Below, one piece after another: positions 25,739 to 38,330 of a stretch of 43,310 nt of DNA; within the stretch, counting starts at the first letter, position 1; each line of letters opens with the position of its first letter. Both the position numbers and the translations under genes were made by a program. The stretch is taken from the IMG/VR virus record IMGVR_UViG_3300023297_000020, positions 1-43,310 of that record. One strand, given 5' to 3'. This stretch comes from a virus. Below the pieces are notes generated by a model. That model had not been told where the DNA came from, ran no database searches, and saw nothing but the letters and a program-made list of their open reading frames with translations.

Positions 25739-25915
25739 ATGAGTAAAGTTGATAATTTCATAGACAAATTCTTTGATAGAATTAAAAAGAAACAAGCAGA
25801 CAAAATAATAAAAAATTTTAAAAAGACCAATCCTGAGCTAGGCAAGAAGCTAGATCAAATCCATCAAGCGTCTCAAGAATTGGAAGACTTTCTTAATAAA
25901 AGTTCCAATAAATAA
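25739..25915 (+). CDS. Short helical protein before the tape measure
   Basis: 58 residues, Lys/Asp/Asn-rich, fully helical. AGGAGA precedes the ATG. Short helical genes at this place are common in T4-like phages, possibly tape-measure helpers. Not recognised further. Confidence 0.7.
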   Translation: MSKVDNFIDKFFDRIKKKQADKIIKNFKKTNPELGKKLDQIHQASQELEDFLNKSSNK

Positions 25916-25925
25916 GGAAATGTAA

Positions 25926-28900
25926 ATGGCCGACATTATAGAAGTAAAGCACGAAGAAACCCTTTTGACCTTAACTGAATCCAGAAGACAAGAACTTGAA
26001 AAACAGAGTAAGATAAAAGATGAAATATCCAAGCAAGACGAAAAAATATTGGAGATGGAAAAGGAAAAGGATAAATGACAAGAGAAGACAAGAGCGGAAA
26101 ACGAAAAAATACTTAAAGATTTGAAAGTGCAAAGGGCATTTAATTCTAAAGATTTAAAAGTTTTACAACAAAAAGCAAAAGCAGAAGAGGACAAACTTAG
26201 TTGGGCGTCAGGAATGAAAAGTTACGCATTGAAAATGTCGAAAGAACTTAAAAAACAAAATCGTTCTGTTGAAATTGGATTGGACTTGTCAACAAAACAA
26301 GCTTTGTTAAATAAAATACAAGATTCTTATGCTAATGGCGCAAGTGAAGAAGCAATTAATCAAGGCAAAGGTGCGAAAATTCTTTATGAGATGCAACAAA
26401 GGTTAAACGACGAAGCTGAAGCTGGCAATGTAATAGACAGAAGCAAGGCCGCATTGTTAGAGGAGTACGCTCAACAAATGGGCACAAATTTAGAATCAAT
26501 GAGCGAAAGCCAACGTAAGTATGCCGAAGGAATAATTGCACCTTTCCAAATCGCACATCAAAAATTATCTGACATGACAGGGGAAAATTTAGAAAGTTTA
26601 GTAAATGTAAATTCTCAATTAAGCGAAATGGCCGGAAGATGAGACAAAACGAAAAAGGGCGTTACAGATGTTAAAGATTTAGTTTCTGGATTGCTTAATA
26701 ATCCTGCGTTATCAGCAAGTATATTTGGGTATGAGGTTGGAAAAAAAGCCATAGAGCTTGGTAAATCATTTGGTGATATATTAAATACTGGAATTAGTGT
26801 TGAAAATGTAATAGGTGAAATGGGATTAAGTATGGGTACGGCTACCTTAGCAAGTTTGAAATATGGAGCGTCGGCCAAAGAAGTTTTAGAAGCAACGAAA
26901 GCTATAACTCAAGAAATGGGTTCGATTGAACATGCCACTCACGAAAATGTTAAAGGTGCCGTTAAATTAATGAAACTTTATGATATGGATGCGAGTTCTG
27001 CGGCAAAAATAACAAAAGAATTTTCACAAATAGGTAAATTAACTGGACAAACAAATGAAGAATTGCGCTCATCAGTGGCAGAAATGGCTAACTTGAGCAA
27101 AGTTGCACCAACGGCAGTATTTGAAGATTTATCAAGTAATGCCGAAGCAATGGCAAAATGATTAGACGCAAGTGGCAAGAATATGATTGGACTTTCTGTA
27201 TCATCAAGACAATTGGGATTATCCATGGGAGATACGTTAGCAATGACAGAAGGTATATTGGATTTTGAAAGTTCAATTGAAAAGCAAATGACGGCATCGG
27301 TAATGACAGGTAGAAGTTTTAATTTTGAGCAAGCAAGAATGTTAGCATTTGCTGGTGACCACGAAGGTGCGTTGAAAAATATAGTTTCACAATTAGGTAC
27401 AGAACAAGAGTTCTTACAAATGAATGCATACCAAAGGCAATCAATGGCTGATATGTTAAATACATCGGTTGGTAGTTTAAAGGATATGATTATAAATCAA
27501 AACAAACTTGGAAAAGAAACTGGAAAATATAGCAAGCTTTTAGAAGAAATAGGCGGAATAGTGAAGGGCGGGTTTTCGCTTATTAACAAAGACAATATTA
27601 TTATGATGGGCTCTTTAGTAGGTACTATAAAAAACTTAGGTCTTGATAAAATTATTGGGCAAACAAAAGTATGAATGGGATTAACGACAGGTGTTAAAAA
27701 TCTTTGAGGAAAAGTTGGAGCTTTGATGCCTGGCGGTAATGCGCTTAAACAAGCACAAAAATCATATTCTGATAAACAAATAGGAATTGGACTTGGCGGA
27801 AAGAAAGCAAAAGATTTATTAGCCAAAAAAAGTCTAAAACTTGCCAATAAAGAAGCCAAATCACAGACCGCTAATGCAGTCAAGGCAAAAGCTAAAACTG
27901 TAGCCCAATCAAAAGCTGAAACTGTAGCCCAATCAAAGACCGCCGGCGTAACTAAGTCAAAGCTTGGTGCAGCCGCAAGAGGCAAAGATATAAAAACGAC
28001 ACCAGCAACGAAGGGTGTCGGTAGCAAAGTAACTAAAGTCGATAAATCTGGTGGTAAGGGTGGAGTTGCAGGGTGAATAAAGAGTTGAGATGGCGTTAAA
28101 TGAGAAACTTTAGGTAAGATAGCAACAGCACTTTTGATTATTGGAGTTGCAATATTTGGGTTTGGAAAAGTAATAGCATCATTACCAACAGATCCAGCGC
28201 AATATCTTGCGGCAGGAGTAATGATGGTTGGGCTTATGGCTTCAATTTGGGCTATATCAAAAATATCAAAAAAGATTGACATGAAGAGTCTTGTTAGGGG
28301 TGCGGCCGCAATGGTACTTATAGGCGCCGCATTGATTCCATTTGCATTTGCTTTAAGTTTGATGGAAGGTGTTAGCTGAAAAACACTTGCGATTGCCGGC
28401 GTAGGATTAGTTGGACTTGCGCTCGTAGTTGCAGGGCTTGGTGCAATTATGCCTCTTATATTATCGGGAGCATTGGCGTTAGGTGCTATGGGATTGGCAT
28501 TGATTCCATTTGCATTTGCTTTAGGTTTAATGGAAGGCGCTAGCTGAAAAACACTTGCAATAGCAGGGGCAGGCATAGTAGGTCTTGGCATTATAGTATC
28601 TGGACTTGGTGCAATTATGCCTCTTATTTTAGCAGGGTCAATAGCGTTAGGTGCTATGGGATTGGCATTGATTCCATTTAGTGTTGCTATGAGTAAATTA
28701 CAAGGTGTTAAATGAGAAAATCTTAAGGGAGCAGGCAAAGCATTGAGCGGACTTTCTTGGGCTATAATAAAACTTGGTGCAATAATGGCAACTGGTGTCG
28801 GCGCTTTAGTTTTTGGAGCTGGTATTTTGGCATTAATTAGTTTAAGTGGTGCGTTAATGAAGTTTGGCACAGCTTTAGGAGTTCTTTCAAAAAATGCAGA

Positions 28901-29207
28901 TGGTGTAAATTATTTAGCGAGCTCATTAAGTATGCTTGCACAGTCAATGCAAGAATTGGCTGGAGTAAATGATAGTCTTAATGATATAAAGCCAGTATTA
29001 AAAACAATTCATAAAATTGAAACAGCGTTTGACCCTACAAAAGTAAATGGGCCAGCGACAGTAACAGCAACAGAAACAAAACAACAGTCAATAAAATTTG
29101 ATGAGTTAATTAATCAAATAAAATTGTTAAGAAAGGACGTACAGCAGGGTATGACCATGGATGGCAGAAAAGTAAGTAGGGCAATAGCAAATACAACTGG
29201 AAATTAA
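25926..29207 (+). CDS. Tail tape-measure protein (gp29 role)
   Basis: 1093 residues if TGA is Trp (nine or more TGA codons, including the repeats). Layout: coiled-coil N-terminus (residues 1-130), long helical region, Lys/Ala-rich low-complexity linker (about 615-700), then a hydrophobic part. In this part a unit ending LGAMGLALIPFAFALxLMEG(V/A)SWKTLAIAG recurs about three times (28300-28720), with membrane-helix-like segments. This is typical of tape-measure proteins, which set tail length and can form a membrane channel. It is the largest gene in the window and lies between baseplate assembly genes as expected. Confidence 0.85.
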
Positions 29208-29219
29208 TAGGAAGAAAAT

Positions 29220-31298
29220 ATGGCATTTATTGATATAAAAACTGAATTCTCAAACGGTAACTTTGGAGTAAAAGAAACATCAACACGTCCACAAACAGAA
29301 GAGATATTTACAAGTGGATTGTTTGATACTTTAGGCGAGAACAATATTATTTTTTTGAAATCAGCAACAATAGTGAGTAGATATGTAAAAGATTTGGGCG
29401 ATACAAGTAATGAAGATATTCAAAAACCATTTACGGTTGAAATAGGGAACCAAGAAGACACAACGTATAATGCACCCCCACCATTGACAGGACTTGATAC
29501 AATAGAAAAAAATATTGAAACTGAATATAAGAGTGGGCAAAGTGCTCCGTATATTCCAAAGATAGATGTACCAAAAGGTGGATTTCTTGGTACTGGTGCT
29601 GGCGGAGGAGTTGGCGAAGCTCTTGGCGATTTTGTTGATAGAGCGACAAAAGATGTAATATGGATGGCAAAATATTTAAATCCAGTTGGTAAGAATTTCT
29701 TTGGTGAGACTGGCGGATTTTGGTTTTTAGCAAATCAACAATTCTTACAAACATTTAGTGCAAGAACAAGTACTAAAATATATAATCCATTTTCACTCTT
29801 TAGAGTGCGTGGGTTATCACCTCATTATCAACTTCCAAGCTTTATTGATATAAAAAGAGACTTTCCATGAGGAAACCATCATTACACCAAATGAATGGAA
29901 CAGAAAATTGAGAAAGAACCAAATACCGTAACTCCCCCAATACCGAATGCGTTCACAAGAGCCGTTTTGGCAGTTACAGCGGCACTTGGAGTTAAAACGG
30001 ACGACAGAACTTTATTTGAAAGATATATAGAAGATGGGGGGATTTCAACAGAATTAAGTTCAAACAATACGTCCAAGTATAACGCTAAAAATTTATTTTA
30101 TAATGAAGGTTCGCAAGCATTTATAAATCCTTGGTCTTATAGTAAAGATAATCTTACTAAAACTCAATTTCCGAAAATTTATGTCCGAGATGATGGTTCT
30201 CCATACATCACAAGAAAAAATGAAAATCCTGAGCTAACAAGTCCGAGGGCGAAAGCTCCTGGTGGGGGAAGTTTCTTGACAGATTGAATTCAACTTTATG
30301 ATGCATCATCACTTGCTCCAGAATTCACAGATTTTAAAAAAGATTGACCAGATGCAAAGGATGTAGCGACAACGACTGCACATAAATATTTTGCATATGA
30401 TTACGAACAGATAGGGCAAGTAGCAAGAGGTGAATTAAAAAAATATAGTGCCATAGATTTTATACATCCAGATGGTGCCAAAAATGTTAAAAGTATTAGG
30501 CAAATTACTTCGGGCAGTAGATTATCATATACTAATTTTGGTTATTCGCAATATCAAAAAGATTTAGATATTCGTAAAATGGGGAGTATGTTTGGCGAAG
30601 GTGGCGATGTAAGTAAAGTTGAGGGTAATGATTGAAGAGATGCTGTTGATAAAATTAATATGCTTGATTATGACGACCCAGATATAGATAAAAAGACTGG
30701 CCTTATGAAAAGCGGTCTAAAGGATGTTATACCATTTAAAATTCATGATATTTATAATGATAAATATATAATATTCAGAAGTTTAATTACTTCAATTGTT
30801 GACTCTCCTAAAGCAGAATGGTCAGAAAAAAGTTATGTTGGCAGACAAGATAAAGTACATATCTATACAGGCGTAAGTAGAAACTTTAACTTTAGTTTGA
30901 AAGCAATGGCATATTCATTAGCAGAAATGAAACCATTATGGAGAAAATTAAATTATTTAATTGGATTACAATACCCACATAAGACAAGCGAAGAAAATCC
31001 AAAAATGATTGCTCCATTTATTAAATTGACACTTGGTAGTTTTTTGAAGGATACATACGGATATATTAACTCTCTTACAATTACTTATCCAGATGATTTC
31101 CCATGGGAGCTTGGAGGATATACTGCCGATGATGGCTTTCCAGATGGCGTAGCCCCACTCGATTATAATATACAATTGCCAATGGGTTTTGAATTAACTA
31201 TTGATTTTACAATTATACCAAATAAACTATTACATTCGACTTCTCAACATATATTTGGCGCACCAGAAACTTGATTCCCAAAAGTTACTAGAGGTTAA
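29220..31298 (+). CDS. Large baseplate/tail-tube-cap structural protein
   Basis: 692 residues, several TGA-Trp codons (FPWGNHH, TKWMEQK, LTDWIQL, KDWPDAK, NDWRDAV, ETWFPK). The C-terminal third has FKIHDIYNDKYIIFRSLITS, SYVGRQDKVHIYTGVSRNF and LKAMAYSLAEMKPLWRKLN, then LTITYPDDFPWEL. This pattern is found in large structural proteins next to gp53 in marine T4-like phages. Position between tape measure and gp53 suggests a tube-cap or baseplate role (gp48/gp54 region), which is inference. The N-terminal half is Gly-rich and less conserved-looking. Confidence 0.65.
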
Positions 31299-31313
31299 TG
31301 GAGGTAATTAATA

Positions 31314-31586
31314 ATGAATAGATATAGATACACAAATCAAAAAAATAGTAAATATTCCACTACAAAATATCCCAAGATAGAACCACGTGAAGATGATATT
31401 GTAATAGAAGTTAAATATGGAGATAGACTTGATTTATTTGCAGGGCAATATTATAGTGATAGTACTTTATGATGGATTATAGCGAAAGCAAATGGATTGC
31501 CTGGCGATTCATATTATATAAGCACAGAGCAAACAATAAGAATACCAACTGATTATATTGATATAATTAAAACATTAAGAGGTTAA
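31314..31586 (+). CDS. 53: Baseplate wedge protein gp53 (short, LysM-like)
   Basis: 90 residues, one TGA-Trp (TLWWIIAKANG, where WW is TGA-TGG). The motif YGDRLDLFAGQYYSDSTLWW with IPT near the end is the LysM-like core of T4-type gp53. Shorter than T4 gp53, as in many marine relatives. GGAGGTAATTA precedes the ATG. Role: joins baseplate wedges (family knowledge). Confidence 0.8.
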
Positions 31587-31587
31587 T

Positions 31588-33756
31588 ATGCCACAATTAT
31601 GAGTAAAAAAAATTCAACCTGAAATTGAAGAAGAATTAAACAAAAGAAAAAAATATTTAAGTTATAATTTCGGAGAAGGATTAAGTGATAATGATTATCA
31701 ACAATGGAATGCGAAAACGCCTTGGATTACTGTATATTCAAATGTTTTAGAAAGAAAACAAAGTCCAGAAATTACATTGATACTTGAAGGTAATATAAAT
31801 GGCAAAACAAAACGCTGAAGAGACCAAGAAAGTGATTACGATGGGGGAAAACTTGCCAAACAAAACACATTTAGAGGATTGCTTTCAATCGGAGGGAAAG
31901 ATAGAGAAACGTTTGATGAAATATATAAAAATGATTTATCGGACCCATATGCATTAAGGCCAGTACCTACTTTGGAAGGATTGACCGTTGAAAATCTTGA
32001 TGATAAAGGTGCAGTTAGAAAATCAACAATTGAATTTACATGTTATACATTTCAACAATTAGAAGATATGGAAAAATTATATATGTCGCCAGGTGCGTCT
32101 ATCGTCGTACAATGAGGATGAAATACAACAGAAAGTTCGGTTGAAGCAGAAACATTTGAAAATAAAAGCGAACTATATAAATCTGAAACCATTAAGAAAA
32201 AAATACGAAGTTCTGGCGGAAATTACGGAGCGCTTCTCGGCGTGATTGGAAAATTTAGTTGAAACATACAAGATGATGGAAGTATTGCATGCTCAACGGA
32301 GATAGTTTCGAGAGGGTATATTGAGCCATTTGAAAATATAAAAGAAAATTCAAAAACCCTTTTTGATGATGAAGATGCAAGAACGATTACCGATGTACTT
32401 GAGGGTATTGGTAATAATGATTATTTGGTAGAATTAGATTCAAGTGCAACCTACGAAGATTATCGAACTAACTTTGGGGATAAATTGAAACCATTGTTTC
32501 TTGACACAGAGTATAAAGGCGAAGCAATACAATACGATCAGAAACATTATTTATCTATTCAATTCATATTTAATTTAATTAATATATTTTATTCTGATGA
32601 TGCTGGTTATAATGGCGAAGTTTTCAAGAATAAATGATTTACAAAAAAGGAAGTGCTTACTAGTGGAGGATCATACAATAAAACTACTGAACTTCCAGTT
32701 CTTATAGGCAATAGAACAGATTCGCCAATTCTTAGGTCATTAGACAGAGATATATTTATAATACCAAGAGAAAGAATGAACCCAACACTTAAGTTGGCGG
32801 ACAAGACAAGTGGATATTGGGGAAAGATTGGCGTAAAAACCTGAAAAGGATATGCTGGAGTTGATAGTACTGGGTGAATTGCAGAACCCGTCGATCGTAT
32901 ATTGGTTAATTTGGAGGTGGTCAAAACTGCTTTTGAGAATTCGAATACATATGCAGATGCGGTAAAAAATATTTTAGCACAATTAAATGAGTTCTCAAAT
33001 GGATTTTGAGAATTAAAGCTTGAAAATGATGATGCTGGATTCGTAAGGATAGTAGATAAAAATTTTGATCCAACAGAAATTGACGAAGTAAATGATACAT
33101 ATAAATTTCCAGCAGTTGGGCAATATTCAATGGCACAAAGTGTTACCGTTGCATCGGCTTTGCCCGACCAAATGAAAAATGCGGCGGCGTATAGTGGAGT
33201 TGGTAATCAAAACTCCAAAACCAAATCTGGTTTTGGAACTTTATATGGCAATATAAGAGATGACTATAACAAAGGATTTGGAGGCATAACAAGATATCCT
33301 GGAACAATAAAAAAATCCACGGCAAACGAAGAGAACGAAAAAGCTATCAAATTTACTAAAAAGGGAAAATATTTCACAAATGTTAAAATTGATTCAAAAT
33401 ATTGGGCGTATATCGCAACCCAGTGAGGACTTTCCGAAGATAACACTGCTGGATATACAAGCGCACTATTAATTCCATTAGACTTATCATTAACAATAGA
33501 TGGCATTGAAGGGTTGGAATATGGCAATGTAATAGCAATTGATTATTTGCCAGAAAGATATAAAAATAATTCTGGGTTTATCATCACAAGCATTTCGCAT
33601 AATATAGGTAGAGACGGTTGAACAACAACTCTCGGAACTCAATTTAGAGTTACACCAATCAAAAATACAACAAATGAAACTAAAGACAAGATTAAATTGA
33701 ATTATTGAAATTATATTCCGGTAAACGGTTCAAGACCATCCAGACATAGGGAATAA
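31588..33756 (+). CDS. Large baseplate hub-type structural protein
   Basis: 722 residues, ten or more TGA-Trp codons, the densest in the window. It starts one base after the gp53 stop. Early beta domain (VYSNVLERKQSPEITLILEG, RPVPTLEGLTVENL), a long middle, and a C-terminal segment GLEYGNVIAIDYLPERYKN followed by FIITSISHNIGRDGW. This resembles the end of phage hub/late-control-D-type proteins. No lysozyme motif is seen. Hub role inferred from position next to gp53 and this C-terminal pattern. Confidence 0.6.
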
Positions 33757-33758
33757 TA

Positions 33759-34286
33759 ATGGGACATACTAACGGAAATAAATTTTTATTAAACGACTTA
33801 CCTTATATTGGAATATATAGTAAGGGTCCTGATGATAATTATTATACAGGCGACTCATATATTTTTGGTGTTTCAAAACTCTTAACATTAATTAATATAG
33901 AGAGTATTGGGTATAGAGTTGGCGATGAAGATTACGATAAACTTGAAAGTACATTTTCACAAAGGGAAATAAATTATGCAAAGGATTTCTACCCAACTAT
34001 TACTGAGGCCAATATTAAGAAAGAATTTATATATAGATATTTTGCACAACAATGAAACGATTTGAATGCTCGTATAATAGAAATTAAAGGCGACCAATTT
34101 AGCGAAATTGATAAAGGGTTTTATAGAGCGATTAAATTAAAATGAATGGTTGCTGGAGATATCGCAAAAGTTTCAAGTAAAAATTTAGATGAAATTAATA
34201 GAATATCAAAAACAATGCCAAAAATTAGTTCAAAGTTAAACAACACAATAGAGTTATATAATTTACAACGTACAGATATAATTTAA
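33759..34286 (+). CDS. Tail/baseplate-module hypothetical protein
   Basis: 175 residues, two TGA-Trp codons (QQWNDLN, KLKWMVA). It starts 2 bases after the hub-like gene, so it belongs to the same unit. Helical second half. Not recognised; probably a baseplate component or assembly factor. Confidence 0.65.
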
Positions 34287-34304
34287 CGTTTCGGCAAAAA
34301 AGCA

Positions 34305-34316
34305 TATATTTATAGA
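34305..34316 (+). promoter_or_regulatory. Late-promoter-like box
   Basis: TATATTTATAGA, 22 bases before the polymerase-like gene. Confidence 0.4.
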
Positions 34317-34337
34317 AAATATAATAAGAGGTTATAG

Positions 34338-35663
34338 ATGCAAATTATTCATACTACAAAACAATTAAACGATATTGAGTTAGAGAACGATATTATTGTA
34401 ATACCAATTCTTAACAATAATGTTGAACACGCAAGTATTAATCCACTTTGCGTATTGTATGTGTATGAACTCAAAACAAAAAATGAATACATTTTATCCT
34501 TTACTCATATTGATACAAAATCACACTTAAAATTAAACGATTTGAAAGCATTGAACATAAATAATATAAAATACGTCTATGATAAAAAGGAGATGCTCCA
34601 GATATATGAATTTGAAGGTCTGGTTGATATTTCACTTATGCAGTACCTCAGGATAAACAGAAACATAAATATTGAAAAACTTTTAACGAAAGCGCATCAC
34701 TTTTTTTACAAACAATATGAGACATATAAATCAAACAATCGATTAGTTCCAATTGTTAAGCACCTCGAAATGTGTACAAACTTGGTTAATAAATTTATAC
34801 CAATGATTAACAAACATACCGATAGTAGAGAATTTCAATTTTATAATGAAGATGCGTCAATAGCGTTTAGCAAGCTTGAGTCTAATGGATTGTATGTAGA
34901 TAAAGATAAATTAATGCGTAGCTTTGGGTACAATGTCGCAAAACATATTACAGACAACAAAGTTTATACGAAGTATAATTTTAACACTATCACAGGAAGG
35001 CCTTCAAATGCTTTTGGCGGAATCAATTATGCGGCACTAAACAAATCAGACGAAAGCAGAGAATGTTTTATTAGTAGATTTGGCAAAAGTGGAACTTTAG
35101 TTGAACTTGATTATGTTGCCTGCCATTTATATTTGATTGCTGATATTATTGGATATGAATTCCCAGATGGGCTAACGGGGCATGAGTATATGGCATCACA
35201 ATATTTTAATGTTAAAGCCCCAACACAAAAAATGATTGACAAATCAAAAGGTATTACATTCAAACAGATGTATGGCCATATTAGTAAAGAGTATGAGCAT
35301 ATTGAATTTTACAAACAATTAAAAGAATTTATTAATGTAATATGGATAGAACATTACTCAAATAAAGATGTTATTCCAGTAATTGAAAGAAAAACTTCAG
35401 TTATAGATAACAAACAAAAGTTGTTTAATTATTTTGTTCAGAACTATGAAACAAAGAGAAATATTCCCTTAATGATAAAAGTGAATGAATTACTTGAGAA
35501 TTACAAAAGTTGTTTAGTGTTGTATACTTATGACTCATTTTTAATTGACTATCATGTTAGCGATGGCAAAGAACTTATAAAAGCAATAAGAGATATTTTA
35601 ACAGAAGATGATAGATTCCCAGTTAAAATTAAACATGGCAAAAATTATAAAGTCATTAAATAA
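34338..35663 (+). CDS. Family-A DNA polymerase-like protein
   Basis: 441 residues. Polymerase-like motifs in order: TITGRPSNAFGGINYAALNK (near residue 220), motif A-like ELDYVACHLYLIADI (254), motif B-like KGITFKQMYGHI (302) and motif C-like YTYDSFLIDY (395). This is the palm order of Pol I-type enzymes. There is no visible 3'-5' exonuclease, and the finger region is short. T4 itself replicates with a family-B polymerase, so this is an additional or diverged enzyme. It has no in-frame TGA and its Trp is TGG, unlike the flanking virion genes. Role unknown; activity depends on the motif C acidic residues, which look incomplete (YDS rather than HDE). Confidence 0.7.
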   Translation: MQIIHTTKQLNDIELENDIIVIPILNNNVEHASINPLCVLYVYELKTKNEYILSFTHIDTKSHLKLNDLKALNINNIKYVYDKKEMLQIYEFEGLVDISLMQYLRINRNINIEKLLTKAHHFFYKQYETYKSNNRLVPIVKHLEMCTNLVNKFIPMINKHTDSREFQFYNEDASIAFSKLESNGLYVDKDKLMRSFGYNVAKHITDNKVYTKYNFNTITGRPSNAFGGINYAALNKSDESRECFISRFGKSGTLVELDYVACHLYLIADIIGYEFPDGLTGHEYMASQYFNVKAPTQKMIDKSKGITFKQMYGHISKEYEHIEFYKQLKEFINVIWIEHYSNKDVIPVIERKTSVIDNKQKLFNYFVQNYETKRNIPLMIKVNELLENYKSCLVLYTYDSFLIDYHVSDGKELIKAIRDILTEDDRFPVKIKHGKNYKVIK

Positions 35664-35685
35664 AAAGATAAAATTTTGAAACTTT

Positions 35686-35699
35686 GATATTTATTATTG
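35686..35699 (+). promoter_or_regulatory. Late-promoter-like box
   Basis: GATATTTATTATTG, about 30 bases before the 35730 gene. Confidence 0.4.
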
Positions 35700-35729
35700 T
35701 AAGTGAAAATATAATAAGGGAATAGAATT

Positions 35730-37634
35730 ATGGACAATGTATCTGAATATATAGAAAGTATAACTGAAAGAGTTATCATAAAGACAAATAACGCTTTGAT
35801 AGATTGAAGTGAAGCCGAACATATATTGGCTTTGGAAGAAATTCTAATAGAAGATGGCATTCCATTTTACCTTATAAACGAATTAGTACTTCAATTACAA
35901 AAAACCCCAAATCAATTGACTGAAGAAGAAGATTCGCCCGCCACAAAAAAAGCAAAAAAATTAAAATACGTTTATAAAGGTGGCGATGTGTGATTGGATA
36001 AAGAGAATGGCAAAGTGGTTGCAAAAAATTCTGCTGATGGTGAAACTTTGGAAGATTGAAGCGAAGTAGACCAAAAAAATGCCGAAAAGGGGAAGGAACC
36101 AGAGAAAATAGAGCCAAAGGCCGGAACGTCAACGGACCCTAATAGCGATGGGAAGTCAGACACTCCTGACGATAAGCAAGCTAATGGCAACACAAATATA
36201 AAAGAACCTAAGAAACCTAAAGAAGTAGTAATTAAAGGGAAAACAAAAACATTAACGCCAGGCGACCCAACAAGTGATAAAGTTTGGAACGAAGATTTGG
36301 CAATTAGTGATGATGATTTTGTTAAAAATATGAAAAAGGCCGGAGTAGCGATAAAAGAACCACCATTTAAAATTGATGCAGAAAAATTTCAAGCAAATAT
36401 TCCAACAAAATATAGAAAGTTATTAGAACGTATAATGAGCGTTACACCTTCTAAAGAAACTGGAGGAATTAGTGCTTTTACTGGAGAAAGTGCTGGTGCT
36501 GGGACTATTAATTCTCAAGCTGGAGAGATATTAACAATGGTCGCAGTAGCATTCAAGCCAAGAGAAGATTGGTCAGAATTTGCTAAAACAATAGAAGCTT
36601 ATATAGCAGGGCAAGGCAAAGATTTACCTGAAAATAAAAAAGATAAAAATTCAATTGTTAAATTGAGCTGGATTGATGCGGCTACAAAGTCAGCGGAATC
36701 AATTGAAAGAGTTATTGCAGACAAATATGGCGAAGGTGCTAAGGTTATGACTGCCGTTTGAGATACAGAAAAAGATTTTAAATTAATAGGTGGGCAAAAA
36801 TACAAAGATAACAAAGGTTATAGTACAGATATATATCTTAAAGTAAAGGACGCAAACGGTGATGAGGAACTTTTAGAAGTTTCATTAAAAAAAGATACTG
36901 AAACTTTTTTATTGAATTCGACTATTAGTCAAGTATATGGCGAAGGTCATGATTTAACAAAAATGGCAACAGATTATAGACATGAAACAAACAGCGAAGT
37001 TGTAAAAGCAATAAAAAATAATATTTTTACAGACAAGGAACTTGCAAAATTTCCAAAATTAGCCAAAAGAGTTCAAGCCATATTAGAGAATTATGAAAAC
37101 AATAAGCCACAAGTATATGCAGACACGTATGCGGTGTACCAGGCTATAAGTGTAAAGGCAAAAGCGGGAAACAAAACTTCTAAGGTGTTCATGGATAATG
37201 ATAGAAAAAATTATACAGATACACGTACTAAAATAATATCAAGTATGGTTGATGGTGATGAAGCAAAGAAAGCAACACTAAAAATGATTGATGAAAAATT
37301 ACCACTTAGTTCTGTAGCTGACAATGAAGAAGTTATTGTTTTAGGTGATATTTATATAGACGGCCCAACATTAAAGAAAATTCTTGGAACCGATGATATT
37401 TCAACTTTACGTAAACATATTGTCCCAGCAATGCGCCCAGCGAAAGGGGGCTTGCCAGCAACGCCAATATTAATCTATAAGACTGACAACGTTAATGACA
37501 AACCAATTACAATCGCTACGCTCAAAACAAGACAAAAGCCAAGAGGCAGTGGTAGCTTTTTATTTGACGTTAAGTTGCATAAAGATTTTATTAAAAAAAT
37601 TAAAGATATTAGAGACCAAAAGAATCCAGAATAA
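35730..37634 (+). CDS. Large virion-associated protein of unknown function
   Basis: 634 residues, at least four TGA-Trp codons (LIDWSEA, DVWLDKE, LEDWSEV, AVWDTEK). Acidic helical N-terminus, a Pro/Lys/Asp low-complexity linker (about residues 70-185), then a long globular part. Segments LLEVSLKKDTETFLLNSTISQVYGEG and, at the end, PKPRGSGSFLFDVKLHK-like sequence match my memory of large conserved proteins in marine T4-like phages whose role is unsettled. TAAGGGAATAG lies before the ATG. TGA density suggests late expression. Confidence 0.6.
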
Positions 37635-37656
37635 ATATAATTAGGAAATAAATAAT

Positions 37657-38064
37657 ATGAGCAAACAATATGTAAAAAATCAACTGCTATGCACATTTAG
37701 CAAACCAAAATATTTAGAGCAAAATATTAAAGATATTAAAACTCAATATAATTTGATTAATGAGAAGATTATTGCAATACAAAACATTGAAAACGAAGAT
37801 GAATTATTTTGTATTTATAATATTGTTGTAGAAGATAGAAACACAAACTATCCAAATACAATATTAATACATAGAAAAAGAAAGACTAACACATTATATA
37901 CAATTAACAGCTTAAACTCTTTGATTTGACTTTTAAATGATGGTAAATTTAGCCATGATTTCATTGTACCATGAGAAAATTATAGAAATACTTTATTGTT
38001 AATTCGTGATAATGACTTATTAAAAATTGAAACAAAATTATACAAAACTTTTAAGTTCGATTAA
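37657..38064 (+). CDS. Conserved phage hypothetical protein
   Basis: 135 residues, two TGA-Trp codons (LIWLLND, VPWENYR). Layout: CIYNIVVEDRN, NTILIHRKRKTNTLYTINSLNSLI, then WENYRNTLLLI. The same layout occurs in a hypothetical family of marine T4-like phages near recombination genes. Function unknown. TAGGAAATAAATA precedes the ATG. Confidence 0.7.
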
Positions 38065-38075
38065 GGAGAAAGTTA

Positions 38076-38315
38076 ATGAAAAAATCAGAAATAAGAGCAA
38101 TGATAAGAGAAGAATTAAATACAAATAAAGAATATATTGTTTGAGGCGTTCCACATGGGAAAACTGATGAGGAAGTTCTTTATACAAAAGCTAAAAGCGA
38201 AGGCGAAGCCAAAAAAGTTGCCAAAATATTGTCTACAAAATATGGTGCAAAAAAAACAAGAATTCAAATTCTTGATTTAACAACCAAGATTGATTTCTCT
38301 AAAGTTGTTTCGTAA
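38076..38315 (+). CDS. Small protein with MKKSE leader
   Basis: 79 residues, one TGA-Trp (YIVWGVPHG). Leader MKKSEIRAMIREELN; the body (about residues 18-79) looks like a compact alpha/beta domain (IVWGVPHGKTDEEVLYTKAK, then a helix and a strand). AAGGAGAAAG precedes the ATG. Far from the main leader cassette at 5451-7388, showing that the leader is genome-wide. Confidence 0.7.
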
Positions 38316-38330
38316 TATTTAGGATATATA

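Noticed and set aside
27497-28870. 457-residue minus-strand reading frame
   Set aside because: Antisense shadow of the tape-measure gene; low-complexity Pro/Ala/Ile translation with no ribosome site.
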